The notes under the pieces were generated by a model. That model was not told the DNA's origin. It saw only the letters and a list, made by a program, of their open reading frames with translations, and did not search any database. DNA of 64,000 bases from Kribbella antiqua (lineage in GTDB: Bacteria > Actinomycetota > Actinomycetes > Propionibacteriales > Kribbellaceae). The stretch's first letter is position 1, and the number at the start of each line of letters is the position of its first letter. Made by a program: the position numbers and the translations under genes. Shown in pieces: positions 17,670-26,397 of this stretch. Location of the stretch: NCBI RefSeq assembly GCF_004345665.1, contig NZ_SLWR01000007.1, positions 248,001 through 312,000 of the forward strand. The letters are read 5' to 3'.

Positions 17670-18357
17670 CAGGCACGACCTTGTCTGCCAACTTGTAGCC
17701 GACGCCGTACACGGTCTTCAGGTACGACGGAGTGCCGGGAGCCGGCTCGATCTTCTTCCGCAGGTTCATCACGTGTACGTCGATCGTCCGGTCGAACACG
17801 TAGTGGTCGAACCCGAAGGCGTGCTCGAGCAACTGCTGCCGAGTGAAGGCCCGCCCGGGTGAGGCCGACAGGCACGCCAGGATCTTGAACTCCGCCGGAG
17901 TCACGTCGACCAGCCTGCCGGACAGCCGGACCTCGTGCCGCGTCGGGTCGATCTCCAGTTCGCCGACCCGATACACCTCTCCCTCGGCCCGGCTCCTCGT
18001 GCGGCGCAGCACGGTCCGGACCCGGGCGACCAGTTCGCGCGGGTTATACGGCTTGGTCAGGTAGTCGTCCGCGCCGAGGTCGAGGCCGAGCAGCAGGTCG
18101 TCCTCAGTGGAGCGGGCGGTCAGCATGATGATCGGCACGTCACCGTCAGCTCGCAGCACCCGGCAGACGTCGAGGCCGTCGACCTTCGGCATCATCACGT
18201 CGAGCACCAGCAGATCAGGGCTGCGCCGGCGGGCCTCGTCGATCGCGGCCCGCCCGTCGTGCACGACGACGGTGAGATGCCCCTCCCGCTCGAGATACCG
18301 CCGGATCAGCTCCGCCTGCTTCAGATCGTCTTCGGCGACGAGAATCCGGGCTGGCAT
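17659..18357 (-). CDS. OmpR/PhoB family response regulator
   Basis: The 232-residue protein has a receiver domain with acidic pocket AEDD (residues 8-11), phosphoacceptor D53 in LLVLDVMMPK and the KPYNPRELVARV switch region. A winged-helix domain follows (LACLSASPGRAFTRQQLLEHAFG to VYGVGYKLAD). It pairs with the overlapping histidine kinase gene. ATG 18357 was chosen over an in-frame TTG three codons upstream. A direct repeat suited to this class of regulator lies upstream of the divergent lipoprotein gene. Confidence 0.93.
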   Translation of the reverse strand: MPARILVAEDDLKQAELIRRYLEREGHLTVVVHDGRAAIDEARRRSPDLLVLDVMMPKVDGLDVCRVLRADGDVPIIMLTARSTEDDLLLGLDLGADDYLTKPYNPRELVARVRTVLRRTRSRAEGEVYRVGELEIDPTRHEVRLSGRLVDVTPAEFKILACLSASPGRAFTRQQLLEHAFGFDHYVFDRTIDVHVMNLRKKIEPAPGTPSYLKTVYGVGYKLADKVVPDAS

Positions 18358-18428
18358 ACCCCTCAATGTCGCCGAATTTCATGAGAATCCGATGAAGATC
18401 GACTGAGAGCACCCGGTGCATATCGGTC

Positions 18429-18447
18429 CTTCACAGGTTCTTCACAG
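18429..18447 (+). promoter_or_regulatory. Direct repeat, probable response-regulator site
   Basis: CTTCACAG occurs twice with an 11-bp period (18429-18436 and 18440-18447), 23 bp before the lipoprotein start at 18471. OmpR-family regulators typically bind head-to-tail repeats of one helical turn, and the divergent gene encodes one. Confidence 0.5.
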
Positions 18448-18470
18448 CGCCGGCGGCACGCTCCACAGCC

Positions 18471-19514
18471 ATGAGAACCTCACGGAAAGCACTCGCCCTC
18501 GTGGCTGTCCTGGCCCTGGCCGGGTGTGGAAACGCGAAGGAGCCCGCTGCGACGGGTGACCAGAACAGCGACAAGAGCCCGCTCGCGGAGTACATGGGCG
18601 AAGGCTTCAGCAGCTCGGCCGGTGGCGGGATGCGGGTGGCGATCCGTGGTGGCGAGCAGCCGACCGAGGCGGAGCTGGCCAAGCAGCGCAAGGTCGAGGA
18701 CGCCACCGCCGCGTGTATGAAGGCGGCCGGTTTCGAGTACGTCGCCGTACCGCCGGACGCGCAGCCGAAGAGCAAGTTCAACGACGCGTTCAACCTGCCG
18801 GCGGACAAGTTCGCCCAGCAGTATGGCTACGGCATCAGCACCATCGACTGGTCCAAGGCCATGTCCGGCGCCGACGACACCAACCCGAACACCAAGATCC
18901 GCAACGCCCTCTCGCCGAAGGCCCAGAAGGCGTACGACGTCGCGCTCAACGGCCCGAACGCGAACGGCCCCGGCGCCGTCGTGATCGCGCCCAAGGAGGG
19001 CAGCGGCCCGACGAACAACAGCAGCCAGAACCTCGGCTGCCGGGGCAAGGCGGCCGAGGAGGTCTACGGCAAGAACCCGAAGGCTGAGATGGACAAGTAC
19101 GAGTCTTTGTTCAAGGACATCGAGGCGCTGATGAAGCGGATCGAGTCCGACCAGCGCGTGGTCGACGCGACCAGCGCCTGGTCCGACTGCCTCGCCGACG
19201 CCGGCCACAGCGGCTTCAAGAAGATCGACGAGCCGCGGCAGAAGGTCAGCGAGAAACTCGGCCAGCTGACCGGCAACCAGCCGAACAGCAACGGCAAGGT
19301 CGTCAAGGGCCCGCCGTCGTTCGACAAGGTCGACGCCGCGAAGCTCGCCGACCTGCGGAAGTTCGAGATCGCGCTGGCCACCGACGATCAGAAGTGCCGG
19401 GCCAAGGTGTACGACGACGCGTACAAGAAGGTGCAGTACGAGCTGGAGAAAGAGTTCGTCACGCAGCACAAGGCCGAGCTCGAGGCGTACCGCGACGGAA
19501 TGGCGAGCCGGTGA
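18471..19514 (+). CDS. Exported lipoprotein of the ABC export operon
   Basis: The 347-residue protein has a lipoprotein signal peptide with lipobox LAGC (Cys19). The mature part is rich in Lys, Asp and Ala with conserved-looking Cys residues (ACMKAAGFEY, SDCLADAGHSGF, KCRAKVYDDAY). This pattern of short Cys-containing helical repeats is common in actinobacterial lipoproteins encoded beside MacB-type exporters. Its function is not known to me. It is the first gene of an operon with a HlyD-like protein and an ABC transporter, and its stop overlaps the next start. Confidence 0.75.
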   Translation: MRTSRKALALVAVLALAGCGNAKEPAATGDQNSDKSPLAEYMGEGFSSSAGGGMRVAIRGGEQPTEAELAKQRKVEDATAACMKAAGFEYVAVPPDAQPKSKFNDAFNLPADKFAQQYGYGISTIDWSKAMSGADDTNPNTKIRNALSPKAQKAYDVALNGPNANGPGAVVIAPKEGSGPTNNSSQNLGCRGKAAEEVYGKNPKAEMDKYESLFKDIEALMKRIESDQRVVDATSAWSDCLADAGHSGFKKIDEPRQKVSEKLGQLTGNQPNSNGKVVKGPPSFDKVDAAKLADLRKFEIALATDDQKCRAKVYDDAYKKVQYELEKEFVTQHKAELEAYRDGMASR

Positions 19515-20806
19515 CCGCATCGCCCAAATCCCGGCGCCGGGTCCTGGTCGGGGTGTCCGCGGTGGCGACGGTCTCGCTCGGAGTGGGCGTCGCCGCCGGC
19601 ACCCGGATCACCTCGCCCGAGGACGCGGCCGCGAAGACGGCGGCTCCGAAGGCATCCCAGATCACCGTGCCGGTGGAGAAGAAGGCGCTGTCCAGCAAGG
19701 TGGTCGGCCGCGGTGACGCTTCGTTCGACGGCGCGGTGAACATCCGGGTCGAGACCAGCGGGCTGACCACGGCGCCGATCGTCACCGGCAAGGTGCCGGC
19801 GGTCGGGTCGACCCTCACCGAGGGCAAGGCGTTGCTGGAGATCACCGGCCGCCCGGTGATCGGGCTTGCCGGCGTACTGCCGATGTATCGCACACTGTCG
19901 CCGGGCGGCAAGGGTCCGGACGTGCTGCAACTCGAGCAGACGCTGGACCGGCTTGGGTTCGATCCGGGCGATGTGGACAGCGAGTACGACAGCGACACAG
20001 CGGAGGCCGTCGAACGGCTCTACGAGAAGGCCGGGTACGACGCTCCGGTCGCGGACGAGCGGCTCACCGAGGCGGTCGACGCCGCGAAGAAGACCGTCGA
20101 CCAAGCGAAGAACGCACTGCGTCAGGCCAAAGCCGCTCTCAAGCAGGCCAAGGCCGCCAAGTCTCCGGACACGTCCGTCCAGCAGGGCGCGGTCGACGAC
20201 GCGGAGGAGAACCTGAACGACGCGCAGGACGCGCTCAACGAGGCCGAGTTCAAAGCTGGTACGCCGTTACCGGTCTCCGAGATCGTCTACGTGAAGACGC
20301 TGCCGCGCCGGGTCGACGACGTGAAGGTCGAGCGTGGCGGCACCGTCAACGGCGTGGTCATGTCAGCCAGCGGTGCCTCGCTCGTGGTGACACTGAAGGT
20401 CGACGCACAGACCGCCGAGCGCCTGAAGGCGGGCATGGCCGCGACTCTGGATCTCGGCGACGGTACGGCGGTCGCCGCGAAGGTCAAGCGAGTGACGCGC
20501 AACGGTGACCAGTACGACGTCGTCGTCGCGCCGAACAAGCTGACCGCGCGGCAGCTGACCCTGCTGCGGGATGCGAACGTCCGGGTGACGATCCCCGTGA
20601 AGAGCACCAGCGGCAAGGTCCTCGCCGTACCGGTGGCCGCGGTGTCGTCGGGATCGGACGGCGGATCACGCGTCGAGGTACTGCGGGACGGAAAGGTCGA
20701 GCTCGTCCCGGTGAAGGTCGGGCTGTCGGCCGATGGTTATGCACAGGTCACGCCGACCGGCGACGTCAAGCTCTCCGAGGGCGACCAAGTGGTGGTGGGA
20801 CGATGA
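19511..20806 (+). CDS. HlyD-like periplasmic adaptor with peptidoglycan-binding domain
   Basis: The 431-residue protein has an N-terminal hydrophobic segment (RRRVLVGVSAVATVSLGVGV), a PG_binding_1-like domain near residues 130-175 (GGKGPDVLQLEQTLDRLGF), an alpha-helical hairpin rich in Lys, Ala and Gln (residues about 195-240), and a C-terminal beta domain with KVLAVPVAAV. This is the layout of adaptors that work with MacB-type permeases in Gram-positive bacteria. GTG 19511 overlaps the lipoprotein stop (GTGA), and the end overlaps the ATPase start (ATGA). Confidence 0.85.
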   Translation: MTASPKSRRRVLVGVSAVATVSLGVGVAAGTRITSPEDAAAKTAAPKASQITVPVEKKALSSKVVGRGDASFDGAVNIRVETSGLTTAPIVTGKVPAVGSTLTEGKALLEITGRPVIGLAGVLPMYRTLSPGGKGPDVLQLEQTLDRLGFDPGDVDSEYDSDTAEAVERLYEKAGYDAPVADERLTEAVDAAKKTVDQAKNALRQAKAALKQAKAAKSPDTSVQQGAVDDAEENLNDAQDALNEAEFKAGTPLPVSEIVYVKTLPRRVDDVKVERGGTVNGVVMSASGASLVVTLKVDAQTAERLKAGMAATLDLGDGTAVAAKVKRVTRNGDQYDVVVAPNKLTARQLTLLRDANVRVTIPVKSTSGKVLAVPVAAVSSGSDGGSRVEVLRDGKVELVPVKVGLSADGYAQVTPTGDVKLSEGDQVVVGR

Positions 20807-21495
20807 CCGCGACAGCCGTCGCACTGCCGGCTCCGGTGGTGGAGATGATCGGCGTACGACGGTTCTTCCCCGGACCGCCGGAGGTCCGGGCGATCCGGGA
20901 TGTCGACCTGACGATCGGGCAGGGGGAGTACCTGTCGATCGTCGGGCCATCCGGGTCGGGCAAGTCGACGCTGCTGCATCTGCTCGGCCTGCTCGACAAC
21001 CCGACCGGCGGCGTCTACCGGCTCGACGGTGTGGACACGATGAGCCTGAGGGAGCGGCGTCGCGCCGTACTGCGGGGTGAGCGGATCGGGTTCGTGTTCC
21101 AGTCGTTCCATCTGCTCGACCACCGGACCGTGCTGGAGAACGTCGCATTGTCGATGGTGTACGTCGGAGTGCCGCGGCGGGAGCGGTTGGCCCGGGCGCG
21201 GGTGGCGCTGGAGCGGGTCGGACTGGCGCACCGGATGGAGTTCGCGCCGACCACGCTGTCCGGTGGTGAGCGGCAGCGGGTCGCGATCGCCCGGGCGCTG
21301 GTGGCCGAACCGAGTCTGCTACTCGCGGACGAACCCACCGGCAACCTGGACAGCGCCAACGCGGAGGCGATCCTCGAAGTGTTCGACGAGTTGCACCACG
21401 AAGGGATGACGCTGGCCGTCATCACCCACGACGACCACGTCAGCCGCCGGGCCCAGCGTCAGGTCCGCATCGTCGACGGAACCCTCCAGTGGTGA
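20803..21495 (+). CDS. ABC transporter ATP-binding protein (MacB/LolD type)
   Basis: The 230-residue ATPase has Walker A GPSGSGKST near residue 47, the signature TLSGGERQRVAIARAL near 150, Walker B LLLADEPTGNLDS and the switch His in VITHDDH. The sequence EPTGNLDS is typical of the MacB/LolD/FtsE group. It powers the permease encoded directly downstream, probably to export a small molecule or peptide, or to act on lipoproteins. The operon's own lipoprotein and the two-component system suggest an envelope-stress or antimicrobial response. Confidence 0.93.
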   Translation: MTATAVALPAPVVEMIGVRRFFPGPPEVRAIRDVDLTIGQGEYLSIVGPSGSGKSTLLHLLGLLDNPTGGVYRLDGVDTMSLRERRRAVLRGERIGFVFQSFHLLDHRTVLENVALSMVYVGVPRRERLARARVALERVGLAHRMEFAPTTLSGGERQRVAIARALVAEPSLLLADEPTGNLDSANAEAILEVFDELHHEGMTLAVITHDDHVSRRAQRQVRIVDGTLQW

Positions 21496-22817
21496 CCCCA
21501 CAGACCGGCCTCCCGGATCCCGCCGGCGGGCCGACCACGTCGCGGCGCAGCCGTCGCCGGCTGCGTCCGCGGCTCGCCCTCGCCGGCCTCGTCCGTCGCG
21601 CCGGGGGGCGGCGGAGCGCCCCCGCCGTCCGCGATCTGCTGGACGAAGCGCTGGCGGGCGTTGCGGCCCGGCCGACGCGGTTGATCCTCACCACCCTGGG
21701 GACGGTGCTGGGGATCGCCGCGCTGGTGGGAACCGTCGGGCTCGGTCAAACCGCGGCCGGGCAGATCACCCAGCGATTCGACTTGGCGGCGGCGACGCGA
21801 GTCGTCGTACAGCCTGATGACAAAGGTGGGCAGGAGGGTGAAGCCGCGACTCAGCTGCCGTGGGACGCGCCGGATCGTATCGGGCGGCTCAACGGTGTGG
21901 AAGCCGCGGGCACGGTCAGCGCACTCGACGTCGGCGACGACCTCGTCCGCAGCGTGGCCGCGCTCGACAGCCAGAAGGACGGCTATGCGTTGCAGGTGAT
22001 GGCAGGCTCGGCCGGACTGTTCGACGCGGTGCGTGGGGTGCTGAAGACCGGGCGGTTCTTCGACGCGGGGCATGACCAGCGCGGCGACAAGGTTGTTGTG
22101 CTCGGCAAGCATGCGGCCGAGCGGCTCGGCATCAACCGGGTCGACTCCCAGCCGGCGGTGTTCATCGGCGAGGAGCCGTACACGGTCATCGGCATCCTCG
22201 ACTCCGTCACCGGCCGGGCCGAGCTGAACGATGCCGTGATCATGCCGAACGGCGCGGCCAAGACGGCGTACGACCTGGAATCGCCGGACGCGGTCGAGAT
22301 CCGCACTCAGGTCGGTGCGGCCCAGTTGATCGCCGGGCAGGCGCCGGTCGCGATCGAGCCGAACAATCCCAGCGCTCTCCGCGTCGACGCTCCGCCGAAG
22401 CAGGGCGCCGTACGCAAGGGTGTCGAGTCGGACCTGAACGCGTTGTTCCTGCTGCTCGGTGCCGTCGCGCTGCTCGTGGGTGGTCTGGGCATCGCGAACG
22501 TCACGCTGCTCTCGGTGCTGGAACGCATCTCCGAGATCGGCCTGCGTCGAGCTCTCGGCGCTGCTCGGCGGCATGTCGCCATGCAGTTCCTGGTCGAGAG
22601 CGTGATCGTCGGCTTCCTGGGTGGCTTGCTCGGTACGGCGGTCGGCGTACTGCTGACTGTCGGGGTGTCGTGGGTGCGGGACTGGACACCGATTCTGGAC
22701 AACAGGCTGGCGTTCGGGTCACCCCTGCTGGGTGCGTTCATCGGCCTGGTCGCCGGCACGTACCCCGCGTGGAAGGCCTCCGCCATCCAGCCCATCACCG
22801 CGTTGCGCGGCACCTGA
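21489..22817 (+). CDS. ABC transporter permease (MacB/FtsX type)
   Basis: The 442-residue protein has an Arg-rich N-terminus of about 60 residues, a first membrane helix (LILTTLGTVLGIAALVGTVGLG), a large extracellular MacB_PCD-type domain (about residues 95-310) and three C-terminal helices with the FtsX signature ISEIGLRRALGAARRHV. The start is GTG 21489 or the adjacent GTG 21492, both overlapping the ATPase stop. The final 99 bp also encode the C-terminus of the convergent MFS gene on the other strand. Confidence 0.92.
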   Translation: MVTPQTGLPDPAGGPTTSRRSRRRLRPRLALAGLVRRAGGRRSAPAVRDLLDEALAGVAARPTRLILTTLGTVLGIAALVGTVGLGQTAAGQITQRFDLAAATRVVVQPDDKGGQEGEAATQLPWDAPDRIGRLNGVEAAGTVSALDVGDDLVRSVAALDSQKDGYALQVMAGSAGLFDAVRGVLKTGRFFDAGHDQRGDKVVVLGKHAAERLGINRVDSQPAVFIGEEPYTVIGILDSVTGRAELNDAVIMPNGAAKTAYDLESPDAVEIRTQVGAAQLIAGQAPVAIEPNNPSALRVDAPPKQGAVRKGVESDLNALFLLLGAVALLVGGLGIANVTLLSVLERISEIGLRRALGAARRHVAMQFLVESVIVGFLGGLLGTAVGVLLTVGVSWVRDWTPILDNRLAFGSPLLGAFIGLVAGTYPAWKASAIQPITALRGT

Positions 22818-24077
22818 ACCGCCGGCGCTGAGCCGCGCGTAGACCAGCGCGGTCAGGGCAAAGCCGACCACGATGAAGGCCAGCACCGGGTACGACTTCC
22901 CGCTGTCGGGCAGGATCACCGCGCCGAGCGCGGCTGCGGAGACCTGCCCGACATTGAAGATCATGTCGTAGAGCGAGAACACCCGGCCGCGGTAGACGTC
23001 GTCGACACCCGTCTGGACGAGGGTGTCGACGCTGATCTTCACGCCCTGCGCGCAGAAGCCGGTGAGGAATCCACCGACGATCATCGCGGGCTGGGTGTAG
23101 AGGCCGAGCGGCATCGCGGTGACCACGGCGGCAGCCACGAACAGCAGCGTGATCCACTGGCGCAGAGTCATCACCCGGGTCGCCCACGGCGTTACGAGCG
23201 CGGCGAGGAACAGGCCGGCGCCGACCGCGCCGGTCGCGATTGCGAGCGCACCGAACGCTTCGTCGAGGCTGTCGGGACCGTAGAAGTAGTTGCGGTACAG
23301 CAGGATCATCGCGACGGTGACGAGGCCGAAGAAGAACCGGAGCGAGCCGATCGCGGCCAGCCCGAGCGCGGGCTGCTTGCGCTGCTTCAGGTGCCTGCCG
23401 CCGTCGATCAGGCCGTTGGCGATGGTCCGGATCGCCTCGAGCACACCTGGCTCGTCGCCGTTCAGGTCGGGGCCGAGCTGGTCGCGTCGCAGCCTGAGCG
23501 CGAGCAGGGCGGCTGCGGTGTAGACGACGACCGTCAGCGCGAGTACGGCGAGATCCGAGTCGACGAGTAGCTTCACCCCGGCACCGACGCCTCCGCCGAC
23601 GAGGAAGGACGCCGTACCGGAGGTCGGGGTGACCGCGTTCGCCATCACCAGCTCGTCACGGTCGACGACATGCGGCAGGCCGGCCGAGAGTCCCGAGAGC
23701 AGGAAGCGGTTCACTCCGAGAGTCAGCAAGACGGCCAGGTAGAACGGCACGCCCGCGTTGCCCGCCGCCACGATCACGCCGACCACGATGACGAGCCCGG
23801 CCCGCGTGAGGTTCGCCCCGAACAGGATCTGCCGCCGCGACCACCGGTCCAGCAGCACGCCGGTGAACGGTCCGAGGACCGAGTACGGCAGCAGCGCCAC
23901 CGCGAACAACCCCGCGATCGCGCCCGCATCCGGCGCCCGCTCCGGCGAGAACAACACGTACGACGCCAGCGCGACCTGAAAGACCCCGTCCCCGAACTGC
24001 GACGTCAGCCGCACCGCGAACAGTCGCCGGAAATCCCACCGCCGCAACAGCGTCACCAGATCCCGGACAAACCGCAC
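22719..24077 (-). CDS. MFS transporter
   Basis: The 452-residue protein has about 12 hydrophobic segments and the MFS loop motif near LLDRWSRRQILFGANLTRAG. The first half begins FRRLFAVRLTSQFGDGVFQVALASY, a pattern of drug-efflux-like MFS proteins in actinobacteria. The substrate is unknown. The last 33 residues (Gly-, Ala- and Arg-rich) are encoded antisense to the permease at 22719-22817, so the tail may be a recent extension after loss of an earlier stop codon. The start is GTG 24077. Confidence 0.88.
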   Translation of the reverse strand: MRFVRDLVTLLRRWDFRRLFAVRLTSQFGDGVFQVALASYVLFSPERAPDAGAIAGLFAVALLPYSVLGPFTGVLLDRWSRRQILFGANLTRAGLVIVVGVIVAAGNAGVPFYLAVLLTLGVNRFLLSGLSAGLPHVVDRDELVMANAVTPTSGTASFLVGGGVGAGVKLLVDSDLAVLALTVVVYTAAALLALRLRRDQLGPDLNGDEPGVLEAIRTIANGLIDGGRHLKQRKQPALGLAAIGSLRFFFGLVTVAMILLYRNYFYGPDSLDEAFGALAIATGAVGAGLFLAALVTPWATRVMTLRQWITLLFVAAAVVTAMPLGLYTQPAMIVGGFLTGFCAQGVKISVDTLVQTGVDDVYRGRVFSLYDMIFNVGQVSAAALGAVILPDSGKSYPVLAFIVVGFALTALVYARLSAGGSGAAQRGDGLDGGGLPRGVRAGDQADERTQQG

Positions 24078-24147
24078 CCCCGCAGCCTAGCCGGACAGTT
24101 CCGCACCAGGTGGCCGGACCTCGCGTGCATGCTGCTCCGTCCCAAAC

Positions 24148-24180
24148 CAGACTCGGCACGTCACACGAGCGCCGAGTCTG
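24148..24180. repeat. Inverted repeat upstream of the DUF222/HNH gene (first of three)
   Basis: Perfect 10-bp arms CAGACTCGGC (24148-24157) and GCCGAGTCTG (24171-24180) surround a 13-nt loop in the divergent intergenic region. A short T run (CTTTTGT) follows about 10 nt later on the plus strand. It could be a terminator or attenuator in the leader of the HNH gene. Confidence 0.6.
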
Positions 24181-24215
24181 CTGCCTACCACTTTTGTAGC
24201 GGCTTCGAATGTGAC

Positions 24216-24243
24216 GGAATCCCCTTGTGGATAAGGGGATTCC
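24216..24243. repeat. Inverted repeat enclosing a perfect DnaA box
   Basis: Perfect 11-bp arms (24216-24226 and 24233-24243) leave a 6-nt loop. Spanning the loop, 24226-24234 reads TGTGGATAA, the complement of the DnaA box TTATCCACA. It lies just before or at the 5' end of the HNH reading frame. Confidence 0.6.
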
Positions 24244-24272
24244 GGCCTTGGCTGATTTGCCTCGGCATCCAA

Positions 24273-24300
24273 TCGAACATATGCTCGGATACATGTTCGA
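24273..24300. repeat. Third inverted repeat, at the probable HNH gene start
   Basis: TCGAACAT (24273-24280) and ATGTTCGA (24293-24300) are perfect 8-bp arms around 12 nt. They contain both candidate ATG starts of the HNH gene, so the structure could act as an operator or hide the starts in the message. Confidence 0.5.
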
Positions 24301-26188
24301 CGATGACCTGGATGAGCTCGACACCGCGGACCTGCTGGTCGCCGCGGCGCAGTTCGTCGACGTCCAAGAACACGCGGCGGTGCGGCTGCTCGAGGCCGCC
24401 CTCGCCTACGCCGACCGGCACGCCGTCATCGACCACGCCCCCGACCGCGGCGAGGTGCTGCCCGGCACCGAACGCTTGAAGGTGTACGGCGGTGACGGCT
24501 GCCCCGGGGTGGCCGAGTTCGCCCCGGTCGAGTTCGGCGCCGTCACCCGGATGTCCACCGGCGCGGCCGCCTCCTTCATCGGTGAGGCGTTGGCGTTGCG
24601 GCACCGGCTGCCCAGGATCTGGGCCGCCGTGCTGGCCGGGAACGCGGTCGCGTGGCGGGCCCGCAAGATCGCCCACGCCTGCCTGTCGCTGTCGCTGGAG
24701 GCGGCCGCGATCGTCGACCGCCGCGTCGTCGGCATCGTCAACACCGTCACCCCGACCAAACTGGCCACCATCGTGAAGGCCGCCATGTGGGAGGCCGACC
24801 CCGACCTGGCCAGGGCCCACGCCGAGGCGGTCGCCAAAGCCCGCGGCGTCTACGTCGGCCCCTCCGACGACCACGGCACCAAACGGTTCTGGGTCCGCGC
24901 CGCCGCCGGCGACGTGATCCGCTTCGACGCCACCATCAACGACATCGCCCACGCCCTGAAGATCCTCGGCGACCCCGACTCCCTGGACGAGCGCCGCGCC
25001 AAGGCGATCGGCTGGATCGCCGACCCGGCCGCCGCCCACCACCTCCTCCAGGTCGCCCGCTACCTCGCCCGCACCCGGCCCCACATCCCCGACAACGACG
25101 ACAACCTGTCCACGACACCCGCCCGCGGCGACAGCGACCACACCACAGAGGACACCGGCCCCACCGAGCCGCCGGACGACTGGCCTGCCGAGGACGACTA
25201 CCCCAACAGTGACCACTGGCCCGCGCCGAACGACCGACCTACTGGCCACGACGAGCCGGTCGACGCCCTCGCAGGCCATATCAATCAGGACGCGGAGACC
25301 GACACCGACCCTCGCTGTGACCCCACCGACGATGCCGTCGTCAGCGAAGACTCTTGCGCACCCGACAGCAGCAGCCCGAGCGGCGAGCCCACCAGCACCG
25401 GCCCTGACAGCAACGCGGAGACCGACGACGACGCTCGCGCCGATGCCTCGGACCCGGCCCTTCCGGCCGATTGGGCCGTTTCCGATGACGATCCGGGCCC
25501 GGAGGGTTGGGACGACCCGGATCACCACGGCACGGCGGCCGACTCCGGTGCATCAGGCATGCCGCCGTACGAGTCGGACGCGTTTACGCGGCGGACCCTG
25601 GCGGGCTCACTTCCGGCCAGGCTCGCGGCGCTCAAGCAGCACGCCTACAGCCACGGCCTCGCCGCCGACACCGGGCAGCGCGCCAACCGGCACACCCTGT
25701 ACGTCCACCTCACCGACAAGGCACTTGCCACCCGCAACGGCGTGCTCCGGGTCGAAGAACTCGGACCGCTGCTGCTCAACCAATTGAGCGAACTGCTCGG
25801 CCACGACCAGATCGTCGTCAAGCCCGTCATCGACCTGGCCGAACAGGTCAATGTCCACAGCTACGAAATCCCCGACCGCATCCGCGAACGCGTCCGGCTC
25901 CGGCACCCGGTCGACATGTTCCCGTACGGCGCGGCCGAGGCGACCACCCGGATGGACCAGGACCACATCACGCCGTACGACCGGACCGGTCCACCAGGTC
26001 AGACCGATCCCGACAACCTCATACCGCTCGGGCGACTCCACCACCGCGCCAAAACCTTCGGCGGATGGCAGAGCCGCAGGCTGCCCACCGGCGGCATCGA
26101 GTGGACCAGCCCGCACGGGTTCCGCTTCCACGTCGACCACACCGGCACCCACCCGGTGCCACCGGTCGGTACGCCGGTCGATCTGTGA
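24281..26188 (+). CDS. DUF222 / HNH endonuclease domain protein (13E12-repeat type)
   Basis: From ATG 24281 the protein has 635 residues. The N-terminal DUF222 domain (about 1-275) is helical with many Ala and conserved DLLVAAAQFVDVQEHAAVRL. An acidic, low-complexity linker (about 275-430, Asp/Thr/Pro-rich) follows, and then a C-terminal HNH nuclease with DQDHITPYD, DNLIPLGRLHHRAKT and a final HPV segment. These proteins are multicopy in actinobacteria and are suspected selfish or mobile-intron-like elements; the biological role is unknown. In-frame starts exist at GTG 24227, ATG 24281 and ATG 24293, none with a good ribosome site. Confidence 0.85.
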   Translation: MLGYMFDDDLDELDTADLLVAAAQFVDVQEHAAVRLLEAALAYADRHAVIDHAPDRGEVLPGTERLKVYGGDGCPGVAEFAPVEFGAVTRMSTGAAASFIGEALALRHRLPRIWAAVLAGNAVAWRARKIAHACLSLSLEAAAIVDRRVVGIVNTVTPTKLATIVKAAMWEADPDLARAHAEAVAKARGVYVGPSDDHGTKRFWVRAAAGDVIRFDATINDIAHALKILGDPDSLDERRAKAIGWIADPAAAHHLLQVARYLARTRPHIPDNDDNLSTTPARGDSDHTTEDTGPTEPPDDWPAEDDYPNSDHWPAPNDRPTGHDEPVDALAGHINQDAETDTDPRCDPTDDAVVSEDSCAPDSSSPSGEPTSTGPDSNAETDDDARADASDPALPADWAVSDDDPGPEGWDDPDHHGTAADSGASGMPPYESDAFTRRTLAGSLPARLAALKQHAYSHGLAADTGQRANRHTLYVHLTDKALATRNGVLRVEELGPLLLNQLSELLGHDQIVVKPVIDLAEQVNVHSYEIPDRIRERVRLRHPVDMFPYGAAEATTRMDQDHITPYDRTGPPGQTDPDNLIPLGRLHHRAKTFGGWQSRRLPTGGIEWTSPHGFRFHVDHTGTHPVPPVGTPVDL

Positions 26189-26384
26189 TGACGAGAAGGC
26201 CGCGGAAGAAGGCCTGAGGTTCACCTTCTGTCTGCCGCAGAGCGGCGCTTCTGCCCTGGTAGATGCCATCGTCCTTTCGCTATCGCAGTACAACCGAGAG
26301 CAGCGAGCGTGGCGGGATCTGTGAGATGCCGGCGCGAGGGATGTTCGACGCGGTCGGATCCTGCCGCGCAGCTCCGGCGTGGTC

Positions 26385-26390
26385 TAGGGT
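26385..26390 (+). promoter_or_regulatory. Leaderless -10 box TAGGGT
   Basis: TAGGGT ends 7 nt before the GTG at 26398 with no ribosome site between. Confidence 0.4.
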
Positions 26391-26397
26391 CTCCGGG

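Noticed and set aside
24227..24280. GTG 24227 as start of the DUF222/HNH gene
   Set aside because: The codon lies in the loop of a perfect hairpin with no ribosome site, and the added residues do not resemble the family start. It remains possible, so it is noted under the gene.
24185..25528. 447-codon minus-strand frame antisense to the DUF222/HNH gene
   Set aside because: It is a Gly/Val/Arg-rich shadow. The sense frame has a DUF222 domain and a complete HNH motif.
26263..26397. Upstream extension of the P-loop kinase gene
   Set aside because: The extra 45 residues are Cys/Arg/Ser-rich and unlike kinases, while GTG 26398 has a well-placed -10 box.
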